Origin: Ganoderma boninense | Taxonomy: Eukaryota > Basidiomycota > Agaricomycetes > Polyporales > Polyporaceae | Direction: 5' to 3' | Assembly (NCBI GenBank): GCA_002900995.3 | Contig: CM035313.1 | Coordinates: forward strand, 310,001-374,000 | Length of the DNA stretch: 64,000 nt | Part shown: positions 59,588 through 64,000 of the stretch, piece after piece | How the letters are laid out: each line of letters opens with the position of its first letter | Position numbering within the stretch: the stretch's first letter is position 1 | The notes under the pieces: model-generated | What the model was told of the DNA's origin: nothing | Databases searched by the model: none | Seen by the model: only the letters and a program-made list of their open reading frames with translations | Position numbers and translations under genes: made by a program

Positions 59588-61919
59588 TCACCGATACAAC
59601 GGCGAACGGTCGCCCAACTCTGCAAACGCATCCTCGTCGGCCAACGTGAGTCCATCGCGCTCGCATTGAGCTATCTTCCTTTTGTTGAGCGTCTTCAGCG
59701 TGAGTATCGCCACAGCGCACATCACGGAGCTGCATCAAAGCCGAAGTCACCACTTGCTCGTGACATCGAAGACGGATGCGGCAGGACGTACAACATGCAG
59801 ACGCTTGAGATGCAGATCGTATGACCGAGGGTGTACCGAGGGCTGTCCTGCTGTCTGTAGATGAACGACGCGATGATCCTGTGCGGGAAGAAGGCAGCGC
59901 GTGCGAGTCGTCAGCCATCCGAGTCTGTGAAGGGCCCGCGAAACACTTGCCCTCCGAAGCCCCCGAATCCAAGGACTAGGCCAATGACTACGGCCCTCTT
60001 CAATTCCCCAGCAAAGTTCCCTCCCGTCCATGACAGCTGCATCGCAACGGCCGGTACTAGGCCGGCAAGGACGAGGACGCTCCCGACGTATTGAGCAGCT
60101 AACCCCTTCGTCGCGATGAGCAGGGCATACCCCAGGATCGCGATTGGACAGCAAGCGAGGATGAACGGCCCCCGCAAGTTCTTCTTGTCTGAGAGATAGG
60201 ATACACAGACCGTGACGATACAGGCTGCCACGAGAGGCGGGGCGGTGAGTATCTGGGAGTTGGTGGAGGAGAAGCCCATCCCGTTGATGATCGTCGGCAG
60301 GAAGGTGGAGAACGACACCACCGGGATCGAGCTCCTGCGGAATCGGGATCAGCGGCAGCAGGGGAAGAGGGCGACCAGGGGACTCACAGGAAATATAACG
60401 ATGCGAAAAGGTACATTTTGGGGTCACATATCGCCTGGACTATAAATTTGCGTTTGAACTTCTTGGAACCTCCAGCACTATCTAGCTTGAGGGTCTCGAG
60501 AAGCCAAGCCCTCTCTGCGGCGGTGAGGAAGGCCGCGTTCTCGGGGTACTGCAAACAGCGAACGTCAGGGAGGTTTGAGAAGACTTGGATGCTGGAACGA
60601 CTCACGTCGTACATGTAGAAGAAGAGTATGATCGCGATGAGGACCGTGACTAAGCCATACGTCAATAGTGTACGCAGCACTTCCAAGAGCTTTGAAGCAC
60701 GTACTTAGTCCCTCGCACAGGAACTGATTCGCGGACGATCAGCGCAGAGTAAGACGGGAGACATGGGCGACTTACGATCCAACACCACCCAGCTAGCCCA
60801 CCGAGCCTGATATCAATATCAATATTAAGTCAGCTCTCCGAGTCAACCCAGCTTCGTTCAGTTGGTAGAAAAATACCCATTCATCTTGTCTTGAATGACG
60901 TAGGCCAAAAGGCCGCCGAAGCCGCCAGCAAGAGACACGCCGGAAAACATGAGACCAATTCTCTTGCCCTGAGCGAACTTCGGGTACCACGCGCACAGAT
61001 AGTACGTCACCCCGGGCAGCACACCGGCCTACACGCGAAGCCAGTGAGCGGGAGACATGGACCAGAGACATGGTATCGTAACTTGCCGTAGTCGCCCCAA
61101 GAAGACCACGTGCGCTTCAAGCGGAAAATGGGAGGATGCGAATGACCGTAAGCACTTCAGAATAGAATGAGCGATCCGGCGGACTCACATCATCAAGCCT
61201 GCAAAGTTCTTGGCGAAGGCCATCGAGACGACGATGGACCCCCACACAAACATGATGAGAGGGACTGCACCAGCGTGGGTCAGCGTCGGTGCGCCTTGCG
61301 AGAGGAGTTCCAATGCTCTTACGCCAGCGCGCGGGGCCAATCTTCTTCAACAGGATGTTCCTACGCCACCGACCACAGATGAGACTACGCCTGGACGGCA
61401 AGCGTGATGGGTGGTTGACTGATGAAAGCACACTCACGAAGGCGAAGGAAGAAGACAGGACGGAATCTGCGTAACGGGGGCCAGGTGAGATTGGCACTCC
61501 TTTCTTGTGAAAAGGACGAGACTGACGAGTGTGAGCGCAACGCAGAGGTTGAACTGCACGCCCGTAAAGTGCAGGTCTCTCCCCATCCCAGCGACCTCCG
61601 CATTGGCTGCAATGGCCGACCGCATGCAATCAACACCAGGGAGTGAGCGAGGACGGATCAATGTCTGACGCACTGATGTTCGAGATGCCACTGACGAACG
61701 AGGTCAGAAATTCATTGCAGATAGAAAAATCACTGGAATTCCGGCGACTCACAGGGCGTAAAACAGAAACAGCAGGCACGCCGACGGCATCAGGCGCAAG
61801 TCCAGTTTCCGGAGCACCTTCTGGTGGTCCACTGCCAGTGAGGACGAAAGCGGAACATGATCCACTGTTACTATCTCAGTGGAGAGCTTTTCCTTGTCAG
61901 TCGAGGGGGAAGAGGACAT
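59588..61919 (-). CDS. MFS transporter, allantoate-permease-like, copy 2
   Basis: Paralogue of 53122-55455 with the same exon plan. ATG 61917-61919: MSSSPSTDKEKLSTEIVTVD, then LRKLDLRLMPSACLLFLFYA, FTGVQFNLCVALTLVSLVLF, NILLKKIGPARWR, AFLTAAERAWLLETLKLDSA, FSTFLPTIINGMGFSSTNSQ, LSDKKNLRGPFILACCPIAI, LSWTGGNFAGELKRAVVIGL and FIYRQQDSPRYTLGHTICIS, ending DEDAFAELGDRSPLYR at 59588-59590. Substitutions between copies are mostly conservative or silent. A few cluster in helices and in the N-terminal tail, which has an extra LSSSLAVDH segment. No stop or frameshift was found. It may have a shifted substrate range, or simple dosage. Confidence 0.88.
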
Positions 61920-62199
61920 GGCTGGGGTGAAATTGGCCGAGGGTGACGGAGCGGGCTTCGCGGTCCGTCCCCGAGTGGTTTATGTATGTTGCACCCTCTC
62001 CTCACTTCCGTAGTGTGTGTCCAAAGAAGATAGACGGCGAAAGAGAGGGTGCCGCCCAGACACCGTATAGACAGCGAGAGACCCTATGGCTGAACGAAGG
62101 TACTAGAACGACAGCGCCTGCCTCCCATCGTGTGCTGATAATGGAGTGACAAGCTGCGGCCCTAGTGCTCGTATGTCTGTTGTTGTCACTGAGCTCTAT

Positions 62200-63060
62200 A
62201 TACGGGAAGAAAGGTATCTTTAAGTGAGGAAGTGAGCTGAATAAAGGTCAGAGAGACGAAGGGGAGAAGCATCTGACCGACCATCCCAGGCACGACAGGG
62301 TGGAAGATGACCGCCACCAAATTCGCGAATCCACTGAACCTTGAAAAACACGACGACAATGAGGCAAAATGCATTGAAGTATTTTGGAGCGGGGGAAAGG
62401 CTCCTACGGTTTGCTTCACCGGCTGCGATGACTGGGCAAGGATGACCGGTCACGGTTGTCCGCCCCGACCATGGTGTGGCCAAGAGTGGTTTGGGTGGCT
62501 TCGTCGGATTCGAGATGAGGAGCCAGTGCATGCCTCTGAATAAAAATAAATCGCGGGACTGTAAGTCGAGTCTTCTCATGTTTCTCGTAGAAGCTGTACG
62601 TATTCGACGACTTACAGTTCCGACATTTGGCAACCGGGATTACGGTCCTGTGTTTCAACAAAGCGACCTCTCGCATTTGAGCCATGCATATACCATTGCT
62701 GCTAATAGCCTAATACAAGCCGGGAGAATACGACTTACAATTTTATGCATATATTCATTGTGTGGAGTTGTGCGAGAGCGACGATTCATTGATTTGTCGC
62801 GGGACGGCTTCTTCGTTGAGAGTTGGTTGCCTCAACACATACCGCCCGGGCCGACTATTGAATGCGCACATTGCGCGGGGGTCACCACCTATCTCATGAG
62901 TACGGCAGACCGACAAAGAAGGGTCACACTCCACCTGAGCGCGGATCTATGGAGGACGGAAGTGAGGTCGGTGGCGGCCAGCTCGCCTTCAGCAGTTTTG
63001 AGTCGTGGTGCTCCGTCTGACATTTCAGGACGTCATAGGATGACTAAAACTACGGATAAT
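62200..63060 (-). CDS. Small multi-exon gene of unknown function (unit 2)
   Basis: Counterpart of 55700-56640. Pieces: PEMSDGAPRLKTAEGELAAT (with a stop just upstream where unit 1 is open), MREVALLKHRTVIPVAKCRN before GTAAGTCG (about 62605), and PAPKYFNAFCLIVVVFFKVQ. One cysteine of the alternative zinc-like frame (YFCSEAC in unit 1) is Tyr here (YFYSEAC). Changes of frame relative to unit 1 suggest decay of this copy. Confidence 0.3.
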
Positions 63061-63859
63061 TCTGAGATATTTACCACAGAGAGCCAAATAAGATGCTGAT
63101 GGTACGGATGGATGGGAGTGACATGTGGCTGGGATGTTTGAAGGGTGCTTTCACCTTGGATGAGTCTCTGATGCCTATGTACACAGGCAGGCTTTACATC
63201 GATGAGCATTTTAAGACCGGATAACCATGTGCGTGGTCGTTGCCAGTGCCTTCGAGGGGGAGACTCGAAAGCCGCACACTGAGATAGGGAGAGCTCGCGA
63301 TCGCCGGGAAGGTGAATGAGGGGGTCGAAGGGAGGCGAAAGGAACAGTTGAGCCCGAGGAGAGAAATGCACGTCCCAGGAAGTGGGGCTTTTTTAGTCGT
63401 TCGCGATTATTGGCGATGGAGGGATAGAATCAGTGCGAAGTGGGGTGAATGATGGAAGTACGATGCTCGGCGACGCCCTGGGCGAAGGACAGGAGCGTGG
63501 GGAAGGACACAGATCTGAGACGGAGAGAGTGGACGTGGGCTTCGAGTTACCCGAAGCATCCGAGACTGGCGTGGTGAACAACGAGGGTGCGTTGTACCCG
63601 GGGCCTGAGCACCAGTCTGAAAAGTATGCATATAGTCAGGAATGTTTCGTGATTCATCACCCTCGCGGTCGCAATTATCCATATCCATATCCTCATTTTC
63701 CGGCTCTTCAAATTGCAACTTGTCGACACACTGGAACGAAGAGAGGTTCAGGGGACTCACGAGGAGCAGGGCGAGGGCTCCAAAGCGGCTCGGACGGTCG
63801 GTAGAGACGCCGATAATCGATCCGAGGACTTCCCAGGGGAGTTGCGGGCCTGAATGCAC
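63061..63859 (-). pseudogene. F-box-like gene remnant (unit 2)
   Basis: Minus strand from about 63856: HSGPQLPWEVLGSIIGVSTD and FGALALLLVSPLN, an F-box-like start without an ATG (the codon is GTG), then SSFQCVDKLQFEEPENEDMD. The downstream flank (63540-63620) matches unit 1 at 57990-58080, but the WD40 blades of unit 1 are absent between about 63370 and 63540. The gene is truncated or rearranged. Beyond 63860 to the window end nothing is supported. Confidence 0.4.
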
Positions 63860-64000
63860 TTGATGGACGGAGGGAGGGAGGGAAAGATGGTGGTCAAGAT
63901 GAGAGAGGGTGAGGAATGGGTGATGAGAGTTCGGATGAGGGAGGACAGGGGCTGAAGCTTGAAGCCGTTCTGGCCAGCTGTGCTCAGGCTATATGCGCCC

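Overview
The window is nuclear DNA of a GC-rich filamentous basidiomycete (Agaricomycete type). Genes are split by many short GT-AG introns, intergenic spaces are short, and several families are typical of mushroom-forming fungi: a KDZ-associated CxC5/CxC6 gene, F-box-like 'LPWEV' genes, an Agaricomycete HNH-nuclease family, a DFD-type kinase-like protein and an atypical G-alpha. A run of exactly 100 N at 10429-10528 is a scaffold gap.

Layout. 0.8-1.8 kb: SNX3/Grd19-type sorting nexin (minus). 2.5-6.3 kb: very long, disordered, DDRR/proline-rich protein (minus). 6.8-15.6 kb: tandem duplication of lysyl-tRNA synthetase plus an Hsp110/Sse1-type chaperone. Copy 1 has an intact synthetase and an Hsp110 cut off near the gap. 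Copy 2 has a synthetase with a broken 5' third and a pristine catalytic core, and an Hsp110 that lacks its C-terminal third. 16.1-18.2 kb: Ariadne-type RBR ubiquitin ligase. 18.8-22.0 kb: kinase-like protein with a nuclear-localisation-like tail. 23.0-24.3 kb: small signal-peptide/membrane protein. 24.3-31.0 kb: gene-poor, with an F-box/WD40 relic and weak candidates. 31.1-35.4 kb: divergent G-alpha subunit with altered G1 and G3 motifs. 35.9-41.3 kb: lower-GC island with a CxC5/CxC6 KDZ-associated gene and a SAP-like gene, bracketed by imperfect inverted repeats, read here as a mobile element. 41.9-45.7 kb: large acidic/basic disordered (probably nuclear) protein. 46.6-48.5 kb: proline/serine-rich protein divergent from glyoxalase I. 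49.2-52.3 kb: broken F-box-like gene and an HNH-nuclease family gene. 53-64 kb: tandem segmental duplication of an allantoate-permease-like MFS transporter, a small unknown gene and a degenerate F-box/WD40 gene.

The left half is mostly housekeeping (endosomal sorting, translation, protein folding, ubiquitination, signalling). The right half is accessory and shows duplication, decay and insertion. Single-base indels in homopolymer runs recur in several otherwise good genes, so some 'frameshifts' may be assembly errors. No rRNA, tRNA or CRISPR array was recognised.
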